Positions 8,184 through 17,026 are shown, numbered from the stretch's first letter. The stretch: 64,000 bases of DNA from Streptomyces sp. NBC_01197 (GCF_036010505.1 NZ_CP108569.1:3607001-3671000); one strand, 5' to 3'. Program-made: numbers and translations. The notes: generated by a model from the letters alone, not told the origin.

Positions 8184-9665
8184 TCAATGCGCTGCGGGAC
8201 CAGTCTGCGTGACTCCGGTGGTGTCGGGCCGGGTGGGCAGGACCACCCGGAACGTGGTGTCACCGGGGCTGCTGCTGACGTCGACCGTGCCCCCGTGCGC
8301 GGTGACCACCGCGTGGACGATGGCGAGGCCGAGGCCCGTGCTGCCCGTCGTGCTTCCCGTCGTACGGGAGCGGCTGTGGTCGGCGCGGACGAAGCGGCCG
8401 AACACCTCCGGCCTGAGCTCTTCGGGGATACCGGGTCCGGTGTCGTGCACGGCCAGCTCGATGCCTGCCGCCACGGTGCTGAGCCGTACGGTCACCTCGG
8501 TGCCCGGCGGGGTGTGCGTGCGCGCGTTGGCCAGGAGGTTGCCCAGCGCCTGCTGGAGGCGGTGGGTGTCGCCGGTGAGCGTGACGGGCTCCTCCGGCAG
8601 GTCGAGCAGCCAGCGGTGGCTGGGGCCCGCGGCCCGTGCGTCGTCCGTCGCGTCCAGGACCAGCCGGGTGAGATCGACCTGTTCGCGCTCCAGCGGGCGG
8701 CCCGCGTCCAGCCGGGCGAGGAGCAGCAGGTCGTCGACGAGGCGGGTCATCCGGTGGGACTCGGAGTGGATGCGCTCCAGCGCGTGCCGCACCTCGGGCG
8801 GTACGGGACCCCGGTGCCGGAGGGCGAGTTCGGAGTGGCCGCGGACGTTGGCGACCGGGGTGCGCAGTTCGTGGCTCGCGTCCGCGGCGAAGTGCCGCAG
8901 CCGTTCCTCGCCCGCCTGGCGCTGGGCGAGCGCGTTCCCGATGTGGCCGAGCATGTGGTTGAGCGCCGTCTTGACCTGGCCGACCTCGGTACGCGGGTCG
9001 GTGACGGCCAGCGGCTCGGGCATGGCCACCTCGCCGCTGGCGAGCGGCAGCCGGGCGACCCCGGCGGCGCGGGCGGTCACCCGTCGCAGGGGGCGCAGCG
9101 AGACCCGCACCCACAGAGCGCCCGCCACGCCCGTCGCCAGCAGGGCGGCCACGAACACGGCGGCCTCCACCGCTTCGAGCCGGTGGACCGTCTCCTCGAC
9201 GGGGTGCAGCGGCAGCCCGGTGACCAGGACGTCGCCGTCGTCGCCCCGGGTGGCGGTGGCCCGGTAGCGGTGGAGGGTGTGCAGCCGGATGCTGTGGCCG
9301 GTGCCGTCGGGGGGCAGAGCCACGAGCGTACGGCGGTCGGCGGGGGTGAGCGGGACCGGGCGGTCGGCCTCGTCGTCGACCAGGGCGGCGCTGGTGACGG
9401 TCCCCTTCAGCAGCCGTGCGCCGAACGTGCCCTCGGCCTGGCCCCGGGTGTCGGGGCGGTTGTCCGCGTCGGGGTGCTTCTCGTGTTCGAGGCTGGCCGC
9501 GAACCGGCCCCCGGACGCCGTGAGCTGCTGGTCGAGCCGGCCCACCAGGAAGCCCTGCAGTGCGAGGGCGGTGGTGATGCCGACTGCCGCGCAGGCCACC
9601 GCGAGCAGGACGACGAGCCCTGCGGTGAGCTGGCCGCGCAGGGTGTGCGGGGGCAGCCGCCTCAC
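8184..9665 (-). CDS. Two-component sensor histidine kinase
   Basis: A 493-residue membrane sensor kinase. The first TM helix is at about 11-39 (GQLTAGLVVLLAVACAAVG), followed by an extracytoplasmic sensor region to about 165, a second TM at 167-186, a HAMP domain, and a HisKA box FAADASHELRTPVANV with phospho-acceptor His265. The ATPase domain has an N-box (LGNLLANARTHTP), a G1 box (DTGPGIP) and a G2 box (TGLGLAIV). A TTGSTTGSTG mini-repeat sits in the ATP-lid. Its start overlaps the regulator stop by 4 bp, so the pair is co-expressed. The signal is unknown. The divergent oxidoreductase gene with its FMN-binding partner is a natural target candidate. Confidence 0.92.
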   Translation of the reverse strand: MRRLPPHTLRGQLTAGLVVLLAVACAAVGITTALALQGFLVGRLDQQLTASGGRFAASLEHEKHPDADNRPDTRGQAEGTFGARLLKGTVTSAALVDDEADRPVPLTPADRRTLVALPPDGTGHSIRLHTLHRYRATATRGDDGDVLVTGLPLHPVEETVHRLEAVEAAVFVAALLATGVAGALWVRVSLRPLRRVTARAAGVARLPLASGEVAMPEPLAVTDPRTEVGQVKTALNHMLGHIGNALAQRQAGEERLRHFAADASHELRTPVANVRGHSELALRHRGPVPPEVRHALERIHSESHRMTRLVDDLLLLARLDAGRPLEREQVDLTRLVLDATDDARAAGPSHRWLLDLPEEPVTLTGDTHRLQQALGNLLANARTHTPPGTEVTVRLSTVAAGIELAVHDTGPGIPEELRPEVFGRFVRADHSRSRTTGSTTGSTGLGLAIVHAVVTAHGGTVDVSSSPGDTTFRVVLPTRPDTTGVTQTGPAAH

Positions 9666-10450
9666 GGCTGGTCCGGTTTGAGTACGTAGCCGACGCCCCG
9701 CACCGTGTGGATCATCGGGGCCCGGCCCGCGTCGATCTTCTTGCGCAGATAGCTGATGTAGAGCTCGACGATGTGCGCCCGGCCGCCGAAGTCGTACGCC
9801 CAGACGCGGTCGAGGATCTGCTCCTTGGACAGCACCCGGCGCGGATTGCGCAGCAGGAACCGCAGCAGTTCGAACTCGGTGCGTGAGAGGTCGATGCTGT
9901 CGTGGCCGCGCCTGACCTCCCTGGCGTCCTCGTCCATCCTGAGGTCGCCGACCGTCAGCCAGTTCCCCTCGGGCTCCGCGGCCATTCCCGCGCGGCGCAG
10001 CAGCCCGCGGAGCCTGGCCAGCACCTCTTCCAGGCTGAACGGCTTGGTGACGTAGTCGTCGCCGCCCGCCGTGAGGCCCGCGATCCGGTCCTCGACCGCG
10101 TCGCGTGCGGTCAGGAAGAGCACACAGACACCGGTGAGGCGGGTGCGCAGCTCACGCAGGACGTGCAGTCCGTCCATGTCGGGGAGCATCCAGTCGAGGA
10201 CGACCGCGTCGGGGCGGAAGTCATCGGCAGCGGCGAGCGCGGAGGCGCCGTCGGCGGCGCTGCGCACATCCCACCCCTCGGAGCGCAGGGCCCCGGTCAG
10301 GACGTCGGTCAGGTCGGGCTCGTCGTCCACGACCAGGACGCGTACCGCCGCTCCGTCCGGACGCAGCAGCACCGGCTGGTCGTGGCCGTGCCGTACGGGG
10401 GGCCCGGCGGGGGTCCCCGGGCCGGTCTGCGGGACGTCGTCGCTGTTCAT
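9662..10450 (-). CDS. OmpR-family response regulator
   Basis: A 262-residue response regulator. The receiver domain (about 35-155) has the acidic pair in VLVVDDEPDL, phospho-acceptor Asp86 (AVVLDWMLPDMDG) and the conserved Lys in YVTKPFSLEEV. The C-terminal winged helix (about 165-260) has DLSRTEFELLRFLLRNP and KKIDAGRAPMIHTVRGVGY, typical of OmpR/PhoB. The N-terminal 34 residues are a Pro/Gly-rich extension, so a later start is possible, although ATG 10450 is well placed. It is first in a regulator-kinase-flavoprotein operon and divergent from the NOX-like gene across a repeat-rich 295-bp region. Confidence 0.92.
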   Translation of the reverse strand: MNSDDVPQTGPGTPAGPPVRHGHDQPVLLRPDGAAVRVLVVDDEPDLTDVLTGALRSEGWDVRSAADGASALAAADDFRPDAVVLDWMLPDMDGLHVLRELRTRLTGVCVLFLTARDAVEDRIAGLTAGGDDYVTKPFSLEEVLARLRGLLRRAGMAAEPEGNWLTVGDLRMDEDAREVRRGHDSIDLSRTEFELLRFLLRNPRRVLSKEQILDRVWAYDFGGRAHIVELYISYLRKKIDAGRAPMIHTVRGVGYVLKPDQP

Positions 10451-10745
10451 CGTCCTCCCAGGATGCCCCGCTGCCGGACGGTGCGCGGGGCGGGTCCCCT
10501 CTGTGTTCCCTATGAATCCGGCTCCGTCACCCCCTTGAATCCGGCCCTCTCACCCGCTTCGGAGCCCACCTCAGAAGGTACGCAGAGAATCCACTGTCAG
10601 TCTGGCCCGTCCGACACGTCCGACACGTCCGGCGCATCCGGCGCGGCCCGTCCGACGAGTCCGACGACAAGTCCGACGACGAGTCCGACGACCGGAGCGA
10701 ACCGCCCCGGCGAACCGACCGAAGCGAACCGAACCGAGGAGGGAC
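10451..10745. repeat. Divergent promoter region with short tandem repeats
   Basis: No gene is seen here. Between 10609 and 10694 the 9-12-bp unit GTCCGACRM recurs: copies start at 10609, 10618, 10627 and 10636 (period 9), then TCCGAC recurs at 10651, 10660, 10672 and 10684. A second short motif, GCGAACCG, recurs near 10698-10735 just before the AGGAGGG of the next gene. Repeated half-sites between a response-regulator gene and its likely target could bind the regulator, although OmpR-type sites usually repeat every 10-11 bp. Replication slippage is the alternative. Confidence 0.5.
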
Positions 10746-12140
10746 ATGGCCGCCGTCTTCACCGAAACCGGCACCGGGACCGGAAGCACCACCGGCGCCG
10801 ACGGCGTGCGCCGTGGCCTGCGCCACCGGCGTGCACGGCGCAGTCTCATCCCCTTCCTGGCGCCCCTGCTGATCTGGGCCGGAGCCGCCGGGGTGCTCGT
10901 CATGTGGTGGAGCGACACGAACGCCGTCGTCGGGCTGTCCGGGTGGCTGACCAACGCCGGCCGGATCACCGGCCTGCTCGCCGGATACGCCCTGGCCGTC
11001 CTGCTGGCCCTGATGGCCCGGATACCCGCCCTGGACCGCAGCATCGGCACGGACAAGCTGGCCCGCTGGCACGCCACGGGCGGGCGGTTCACGGTGTCGC
11101 TCGCGCTCACCCACACCCTGATGATCATCTGGGGTTACTCGCTGGCCTCGCATACGGACGCCGTGAGCCAGACGTCCACCCTGGTCCTGCACTACCCCGA
11201 TCTCCTCAAGGGCACCGCCGGATTCCTGCTCTTCTTGGTGACCGGCATCATCTCCGCCCGCGCCGCCCGGCGCAGGATGAGTTACGAGACCTGGCACTAC
11301 CTCCACTTCGCCACCTATCTGGCCGTCTTCCTCACCTTCGGCCACCAGCTCTCCAACGGCGCCGACTTCGTCGGCAACCGTCCGGCGCAGCTCGGCTGGT
11401 ACACCCTGTACCTCGGTGTCGCGGCGCTGCTCGTCTGGTTCCGGTTCGCCGTGCCCGTACGCCGTGGGCTCCGCCACCGGCTGCGTGTCACCGCCGTACG
11501 GCCCGAGGCGCCGGGCGTCGTCTCCGTCTACCTGACGGGAGCCCGGCTGGACGAACTCGCCGCACGGCCCGGCCAGTTCCTCCGCTGGCGCTTCCTCACG
11601 CCGGGCCTGTGGTGGACGGCCGGCCCGTACTCCCTCTCTGCCCCCGCCCACCCCGGCTCGCTGCGCATCACCGTGAAGGCCGCGGGCGGACACAGCGCCG
11701 CCCTCGCCCGGCTGGCGCCCGGCACCCGGGTCTGGGCCGAGGGCCCGTACGGCGCTTTCACCGCGGACCGCCGCACCAGCGCCAAGGTGCTGCTCCTGGG
11801 GGCGGGCGTGGGCATCACCCCGCTGCGGGCCCTGTTCGAGACGCTGCCGGGACGGGTGACCCTCGTCTACCTCGCCCGCCGGGCCGAGGATCTGGCCCTG
11901 CGCTCCGAGCTCGACGCGATAGCCGCGCGCCGGCACGCCGTCGTCCACTACGCCGTCGACGAGCCCGCCCACCTCTCCGTACCGCTCACCGCGGAGGCAC
12001 TGGCCCAGCTGGTCCCCGGCCTGGCCGAGCACGACGTGTATCTGTGCGGGCCGCCCGGAATGACGGAGACCGCGATCGGGGCGCTGCGGGAAGCGGGGGT
12101 CCCGGGGCGCCGTATCCACCACGAGTCGTTCGCCTTCTGA
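10746..12140 (+). CDS. Ferric reductase-like transmembrane oxidoreductase with FAD/NAD(P) domains
   Basis: A 464-residue membrane flavocytochrome-like protein. Residues about 30-240 form six hydrophobic helices of the ferric-reductase/NOX type, with histidines suited to heme coordination (HATGGRFTVSLALTHTL and HYLHFATYLAVFLTFGHQL). Residues about 245-340 are a ferredoxin-reductase FAD domain (GQFLRWRF, then GPYSLSA). The C-terminal NAD(P) domain begins VLLLGAGVGITPLRALFE and ends with YLCGPPGMTE. It would carry electrons from NAD(P)H across the membrane. The next gene encodes an exported FMN-binding protein, a likely electron acceptor. The start is the ATG at 10746, with GAGGAGGG immediately upstream. 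Confidence 0.85.
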   Translation: MAAVFTETGTGTGSTTGADGVRRGLRHRRARRSLIPFLAPLLIWAGAAGVLVMWWSDTNAVVGLSGWLTNAGRITGLLAGYALAVLLALMARIPALDRSIGTDKLARWHATGGRFTVSLALTHTLMIIWGYSLASHTDAVSQTSTLVLHYPDLLKGTAGFLLFLVTGIISARAARRRMSYETWHYLHFATYLAVFLTFGHQLSNGADFVGNRPAQLGWYTLYLGVAALLVWFRFAVPVRRGLRHRLRVTAVRPEAPGVVSVYLTGARLDELAARPGQFLRWRFLTPGLWWTAGPYSLSAPAHPGSLRITVKAAGGHSAALARLAPGTRVWAEGPYGAFTADRRTSAKVLLLGAGVGITPLRALFETLPGRVTLVYLARRAEDLALRSELDAIAARRHAVVHYAVDEPAHLSVPLTAEALAQLVPGLAEHDVYLCGPPGMTETAIGALREAGVPGRRIHHESFAF

Positions 12141-12160
12141 GGCGCGCAGGACCCACTTGA

Positions 12161-12246
12161 GGACCAATTCAGGACCGCTTCCGGGCCAATTCACGACCGT
12201 TTCGGGACCACTGAGGAGAACCGCCATGCGGAGGAGAACCGCCATA
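12161..12246 (+). repeat. 22-bp imperfect tandem repeat plus duplicated RBS/start segment
   Basis: Two copies of a 22-bp unit (12161-12182 and 12183-12204, 18/22 identical, core CCAATTCA) precede the FMN-binding gene. A duplicated AGGAGAACCGCCAT follows (12214-12227 and 12233-12246), so the ribosome binding site appears twice. The first copy has ATG; the second has ATA in its place and is already inside the coding region. Confidence 0.7.
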
Positions 12247-12765
12247 CGCCGGACCGTCCTGGTCAGCGCCGGGTCCTGCGCCCTGGTCGTCGCGCTGCTG
12301 TCGCTCAAGCCGCACCAGTCACCCGCCCTGGCGGGCGTCGCACCGCGCACGCCGAAGAGCACGGCCCCGTCGGCCGGTTCGCCGGGTACGGCAGGCAAGA
12401 CCGGCGGGGCGGGCAAGACCGGTACGACGGGCGGGACGAGCACCGCGGGCAGGACGGGCACGGGAGGCAAGACAGGCAAGGCGAGCGGGACCGGTACGTA
12501 CACCGGTGACCCGGTCGACACGCAGTACGGCGCCGTCCAGGTCTCCGCCACCCTCACCGGGGGCCGGCTGACCGGGGTACGGGTCCTCCAGGCGCCCGAC
12601 CAGAACGGCAGGGACCAGCAGATCGCCTCGTACGCCCTGCCCCGTCTCACCCAGGAGGCCGTGGGCGCCAACAGCGCGCACATCGACGCCGTATCGGGGG
12701 CCAGTTACACCAGCCAGGGCTATATGCAGTCCCTGCAGAGCGCCCTGGACAAGTCCGGTGCCTGA
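12226..12765 (+). CDS. Exported FMN-binding domain protein
   Basis: A 179-residue secreted or membrane-anchored protein. The N-terminal signal/anchor is at about 10-28 (TVLVSAGSCALVVALLSL after several Arg), followed by a low-complexity Gly/Thr/Lys linker (about 47-93) and an FMN-binding domain (about 98-178). The motif SGASYT ends at Thr162 and matches the S/T-G-A-S/T-x-T site where ApbE-type transferases attach FMN covalently. Together with the upstream NOX-like protein it could form an electron path to the cell exterior (inference). No apbE gene is in the window. ATG 12226 is chosen because GAGGAG sits 9 nt upstream and the predicted signal starts there. Confidence 0.8.
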   Translation: MRRRTAIRRTVLVSAGSCALVVALLSLKPHQSPALAGVAPRTPKSTAPSAGSPGTAGKTGGAGKTGTTGGTSTAGRTGTGGKTGKASGTGTYTGDPVDTQYGAVQVSATLTGGRLTGVRVLQAPDQNGRDQQIASYALPRLTQEAVGANSAHIDAVSGASYTSQGYMQSLQSALDKSGA

Positions 12766-12807
12766 GAACGAGGTTGCTGAGAACGAGGTTGCTGACAACA
12801 ACGCGCC
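12763..12807 (+). repeat. 15-bp tandem repeat beginning at a stop codon
   Basis: TGAGAACGAGGTTGC occurs exactly twice (12763-12777 and 12778-12792), then degenerates (TGACAACAACGCGCC, 12793-12807; another TGA at 12808). The first TGA is the stop of the FMN-binding gene. Because the period is 15, every copy repeats an in-frame stop. Confidence 0.8.
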
Positions 12808-12832
12808 TGACAGCCCAGCCCTCACACCTCCG

Positions 12833-13558
12833 CTATCCCTCGGCCCCCGTGCGCCCCACATAGACCGTGTTGGTCGACGTTCCCCCCTGGAGGGGGTTGT
12901 CGAAGGTGACCACATGCGCCTCCGTATGCGGGAAGACCTCCGCGAGTACGGCGCCGAACTCCGCGTCCGGCGGGTCGTTCGACCACAGGGCGAAGGCCCC
13001 GCCGGGGTGCAGCAGGCCGGCGAGGGCGCGCAGTCCGGCCGGGCCGTAGAGCGCCGCGTGGCTGGGGTGCAGGACATGGCGCGGTGAGTGGTCGACGTCC
13101 AGCAGGATGGCGTGGAAGCGGCGGCCCGGTGCCTCGGGGTCCAGGCCGTCCGGGCCGGCGGCAAGCGCGAAGAAGTCGCCCCTGACCAGTCGGCAGCGGT
13201 CGTCCGACGCCAGCCCGGCGCCCAGCGGGACCAGACCGCGCCGGTGCCAGTCGATGACCTCGCCCAGCGTGTCGACCACCATCAGCGAGGCCACCCGCGG
13301 GTCGTCCAGCGCGGCCCGCGCCGTGTACCCGAGGCCGAGACCGCCCACGGCGACATCCAGCGGGGTGTCCGGCAGCTCCGCCAGGCCGAGCCGGGTGAGC
13401 TCGGTCTCACCCAGGGTGAAGAGGCTGGACATCAGGAACTCGTCCCCGAGCTTCACCTCGTACACCTCGTCGCCCGACGCCGGGTCCCGCCTGCGCCGCA
13501 GACTGATGTCGCCCATGGGCGTGGGCTGCCAGTCGATCTCCTGGAAACGTGCACTCAT
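12833..13558 (-). CDS. Spermidine synthase-like (aminopropyltransferase-fold) protein
   Basis: A 241-residue Rossmann-fold protein. VAVGGLGLGYTARAAL near residue 69 matches the SAM-type glycine loop, VVDTLGEVIDWHR gives the acidic residue after strand 2, and FHAILLDVDHSPRHVLH resembles the D-x-D-x-P region of polyamine synthases. The N-terminal part (VYEVKLGDEFLMSS) also resembles the family's opening strands. The substrate is uncertain: many actinobacterial members annotated as spermidine synthase lack demonstrated activity. The start is the ATG at 13558; the antisense frame running far upstream overlaps prfC and is not coding. Its 3' end faces the FMN-binding gene. Confidence 0.7.
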   Translation of the reverse strand: MSARFQEIDWQPTPMGDISLRRRRDPASGDEVYEVKLGDEFLMSSLFTLGETELTRLGLAELPDTPLDVAVGGLGLGYTARAALDDPRVASLMVVDTLGEVIDWHRRGLVPLGAGLASDDRCRLVRGDFFALAAGPDGLDPEAPGRRFHAILLDVDHSPRHVLHPSHAALYGPAGLRALAGLLHPGGAFALWSNDPPDAEFGAVLAEVFPHTEAHVVTFDNPLQGGTSTNTVYVGRTGAEG

Positions 13559-13765
13559 CGCTGTCCTCGTCCCGTGTCCGTGGCCCTCTCGGCGCCCCTG
13601 GAGGGTCCCACAGCGGGCGCCCCCGGCCGTCCCGCGCCGGACGCCGGTCCCGGCCGGGTGGCACCTTGCCGCACACTGGTGGTTCGGACTGACGAGGGAC
13701 TGGTGGCGAGGGTGCAGACGTACGGGACTTCCGCGGGCAATGGGGACTCCCCCGGCGGAGCAGGT

Positions 13766-15355
13766 GTGAGCGGGGCGGCGGGCGAGGCCGCCAGGCGGCG
13801 GACCTTCGCGGTCATCAGCCACCCCGACGCGGGCAAGTCGACGATCACCGAGGCCCTGGCCCTGCACGCGCACGCCATCACCGAGGCGGGCGCCGTGCAC
13901 GGGAAGTCGGGTCGGCGCGCGGTCGCGTCCGACTGGATGGAGATGGAGAAGGCGCGCGGTATCTCCGTGACATCGGCTGTGCTCCAGTTCGACCACCGCG
14001 GCCATGTGCTCAACCTCCTCGACACCCCCGGTCACGCGGACTTCTCCGAGGACACCTACCGGGTGCTTGCGGCGGTCGACTGCGCGGTGATGCTCATCGA
14101 CGCGGCCAAGGGGCTCGAAGAGCAGACCCGCAAGCTCTTCGACGTCTGCCGGCACCGCCGTATCCCGGTGATCACCTTCGTCAACAAGTGGGACCGGCCG
14201 GGCCGGGAGGCCCTGGAGCTGCTGGACGAGATCGAGCGCGAGCTGCGCGTCCGCCCCACCCCGGTGACCTGGCCGGTCGGCGAGGCCGGTGAGATGCGCG
14301 GTCTGATCGACGCGCGCTCCCCCGAGCAGATGCTGCGCTACACCCGCACGCCCGGCGGCGCCCACCAGGCCGAGGAGGAGCTGATCCCGGCCGAGCAGGC
14401 GGCCACCGAGGAGGGCGACCGCTGGGAGCAGGCCACCGAGGAGCTCCAGCTGCTGCAGGCCGAGGGCGCCGAGTTCGACGCGGAGTCGTTCCTGGGCGCC
14501 ACGTCGACGCCGGTCTTCTTCGGTGCGGCGGTCTCCAACATCGGCGTACGGCTGCTCCTCGACGCGATCGTCGATCTGGCCCCGGCGCCGCACGCCCGTG
14601 AGATGGAGGGCGGGGGCGCCCGCCCGGTCGACGCGCCCTTCTCCGGCCTCGTCTTCAAGGTGCAGGCGAACATGGACCCCTCGCACCGGGACCGCATCGC
14701 GTTCCTGCGAGTGTGCTCGGGGGTCTTCGAGCGGGGGGCGACGGTCACCCGGGCCACGACCGGGAAGCCGTTCGCGACCAAGTACGCGCACAGCATCTTC
14801 GGCCAGGACCGCTCGATGGTCGACATCGCCTACCCCGGCGACGTCGTCGGCCTGGGCAACGCGGCGGCGCTCCGGGTGGGCGACACCCTGTACGACGGGC
14901 CGCCCGCTATGTTCCCGCCGATGCCGACCTTCGCGCCGGAGCACTTCGCCGCCGTACGCCCGGTCGACATCAGCCGCTCCAAGCAGTTCCGGCGCGGGAT
15001 CGCCCAGCTCGACGAGGAGGGCGTGGTCCAGGTGCTGGTGTCGGACCGGCGCGGGGACCAGTCGCCGGTGCTCGCGGCGGTGGGACCCATGCAGTTCGAC
15101 GTGGTGACGCACCGGATGGCGGGCGAGTTCTCCTCGCCGGTCCGGCTGGAGTTCCTGCCGTACCACCTGGCCAGGTCCACGGATGTGGCGGGCGGCGAGG
15201 CGCTGAACAGCGCGCGGCTGGTCCAGGGCGAGGCGCTGACCCGGGTCCGCGACAAGGAGGTGCTGGCGCTCTTCCCGGACAAGTGGCAGGCCAACTCCTT
15301 CCAGCGGGCGTTCCCGGACGCCCGCCTCGACCACCTGCTGGCCGCGCACGACTGA
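13766..15355 (+). CDS. prfC: Peptide chain release factor 3 (RF-3)
   Basis: A translational GTPase that recycles RF1/RF2 from the ribosome after termination. G1 is ISHPDAGKST, switch II is DTPGHADFSEDT and G4 is FVNKWDRPGRE. The characteristic RF-3 block SGRRAVASDWMEMEKARGIS lies near residue 50, and the EF-G-like domains II-III follow. The start is ambiguous. GTG 13766 (with GGCGGAG 5 nt upstream) gives 529 residues, the usual RF-3 length; GTG codons at 13703 and 13712 would add a Gly/Ser-rich leader. It is transcribed divergently from the aminopropyltransferase-like gene and convergently with the tripeptidyl aminopeptidase gene. Confidence 0.88.
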   Translation: MSGAAGEAARRRTFAVISHPDAGKSTITEALALHAHAITEAGAVHGKSGRRAVASDWMEMEKARGISVTSAVLQFDHRGHVLNLLDTPGHADFSEDTYRVLAAVDCAVMLIDAAKGLEEQTRKLFDVCRHRRIPVITFVNKWDRPGREALELLDEIERELRVRPTPVTWPVGEAGEMRGLIDARSPEQMLRYTRTPGGAHQAEEELIPAEQAATEEGDRWEQATEELQLLQAEGAEFDAESFLGATSTPVFFGAAVSNIGVRLLLDAIVDLAPAPHAREMEGGGARPVDAPFSGLVFKVQANMDPSHRDRIAFLRVCSGVFERGATVTRATTGKPFATKYAHSIFGQDRSMVDIAYPGDVVGLGNAAALRVGDTLYDGPPAMFPPMPTFAPEHFAAVRPVDISRSKQFRRGIAQLDEEGVVQVLVSDRRGDQSPVLAAVGPMQFDVVTHRMAGEFSSPVRLEFLPYHLARSTDVAGGEALNSARLVQGEALTRVRDKEVLALFPDKWQANSFQRAFPDARLDHLLAAHD

Positions 15356-15401
15356 CGTACACGGCCGGGCAGGCAGCTGGGGCGGGCGGCCGGGGCTGTC
15401 C

Positions 15402-16925
15402 TCAGCCCGCGCACTCCGTGTCGCGCTCCGGCCGCTGTCCGGTGGTGAGGAACCGGGTCACGGTGCGGTCCCCGCAGGCGTTCCCGGTGCCCAGATAGGA
15501 GCCGTGCCCACCGCTGTCGACCGTCACCAGCCGGGCCCGGCCGCCGAACGCGGCGCGCATCTTCAGAGCGCCGGAGTACGGGGTGTCGGGGTCCCGGCGG
15601 TTCTGGACCATCAGGATGTCCGACGGGCCCCGGTCGGTGATCCGGGCGGGCGGCGCGGCCGGGGCGTCCTTCCAGAAGGTGCAGGGCGTGATGTTCACCG
15701 GCATCCCCGCCGTGAGCGGGTGCGCGGCGCGGTCGGCCGCCACCGCGGGCCCGTACGAGGAGACCGGGTCCGGCCAGGACACGTCGTTGCAGATCACCCC
15801 GATCGCCACCGCCGCGTCCTCGTCGGGCAGCGCCTGGGAGAGGACGGGCGTCAGGACGGGCGTCGCGGCCGGGTCCTGCGCGGCCTTGATCAGCTGAGCC
15901 AGCTGCGGAAACGCGTCGTCGCTCTCGAACGCGGACTGCAGCGCCTGCCGCAGCAGGGTGCCGGTGAGCGGGACGCCCGGCGTGGTCGTCTCCTTCGGCT
16001 CCCGGTCCAGCTTCGCGGCCAGCGCGAGGAACAACGGCCTTACCTCATCGGCCTGTTGGGCCAGTCGCAGCCCATCGTCCGCCCTGGCGGGATCGGCGGC
16101 CCAGGCCGCGAAGTCGGGCATCCGGTCCTCCGCGCCGACCGCCATGTTGGCCAGCCAGCCGCGGGCGACGCGGGACGGGTCGGGGTCGCCGTTGCTGTCC
16201 AGGACCCAGCGGTCGGTGCGCTGCGGGTACTTCTGCGCGTACTGGGCGCCGACGTACGTCCCGTACGACTCGCCCCACGCCGACAGTTTCTCCTCGCCCA
16301 GCGCCTGGCGGAAGCGGTCGATGTCGCGCACCTCGTTGGCCGTGGTGAGGCTGCGCAGGACAGCGCCACCGTTGCGGGCGCACGCCTCGGCGGTCCGCCG
16401 GGCTCTCGCGGTGTTCTCGGCGATCCCGCCGTCCGCCGCGGGCCAGGACCGGATCGTCACCAGATGCCGGTCGGCCGCGTCGAGCCCGCAGCTCGCCCGC
16501 GTACTGCCGCCCACCCCGCGCGGATCGAGGCTGACGAGGTCGTACGCGCCGCCCAACTGTCCGCGCAGCGCGGCCCCTTTCTCCGTCAGCCGCTGGACCC
16601 CGGACCCGCCGGGCCCCCCGGGGATCACGATCAGCGCCCCGCGCCGCGCGGCCGGCCGGTCACTGCGCAGCCGGGACACCGCGAGGGTGAGCTGCGGCCC
16701 GTCCGGACGGCTGTAGTCGAGCGGTACGGGCAGCTCGGCGCACTCCTGCCCGGCGGGGCCACCGGGCTGGGCGCAGTCCCGCCAGGTGAGCGCGGGGGCC
16801 GGAGGGGACGAGGCGGTGGGCGCCGTCCCGGCGTGCGCGGCGGGTACGACGGTGACGGCGAGAGCGGTGGCGACGGCTGTCGCGGACAGGGTACGGAAGA
16901 GGCCCTGGTGGGCGTAACTGGTCAT
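15402..16925 (-). CDS. Secreted tripeptidyl aminopeptidase-type alpha/beta hydrolase (S33)
   Basis: A 507-residue exported serine peptidase of the Streptomyces Tap/Slp type, which removes N-terminal tripeptides from proteins. A Sec signal peptide covers residues 1-32 (about 20 hydrophobic residues, cleavage likely after AHA). The nucleophile is Ser220 in GESYGT, the oxyanion loop is GGPGGSG near 103, the acid lies in the RRDPDTPY region and His474 is in GGHGSYLG within the C-terminal TAP domain. Cys pairs are present, as expected for a secreted enzyme. ATG 16925 is chosen for the signal peptide; an in-frame ATG 12 codons upstream is an alternative, and neither has a clear ribosome binding site. 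Confidence 0.88.
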   Translation of the reverse strand: MTSYAHQGLFRTLSATAVATALAVTVVPAAHAGTAPTASSPPAPALTWRDCAQPGGPAGQECAELPVPLDYSRPDGPQLTLAVSRLRSDRPAARRGALIVIPGGPGGSGVQRLTEKGAALRGQLGGAYDLVSLDPRGVGGSTRASCGLDAADRHLVTIRSWPAADGGIAENTARARRTAEACARNGGAVLRSLTTANEVRDIDRFRQALGEEKLSAWGESYGTYVGAQYAQKYPQRTDRWVLDSNGDPDPSRVARGWLANMAVGAEDRMPDFAAWAADPARADDGLRLAQQADEVRPLFLALAAKLDREPKETTTPGVPLTGTLLRQALQSAFESDDAFPQLAQLIKAAQDPAATPVLTPVLSQALPDEDAAVAIGVICNDVSWPDPVSSYGPAVAADRAAHPLTAGMPVNITPCTFWKDAPAAPPARITDRGPSDILMVQNRRDPDTPYSGALKMRAAFGGRARLVTVDSGGHGSYLGTGNACGDRTVTRFLTTGQRPERDTECAG

Positions 16926-17026
16926 GGGACAAGGGTTGTTGAACTGATCCACTGTGCCCATACGACAGGCACGACACCACGGGTGGGGGTAACCCCCGCA
17001 CCGTACGGACTTGCTGACGAACCCGC

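Noticed and set aside
12833..15349. An 838-codon open frame on the minus strand across prfC
   Set aside because: It is the high-GC antisense shadow of release factor 3. Only the first-to-be-read part after 13558 (aminopropyltransferase-like gene) has family sequence.
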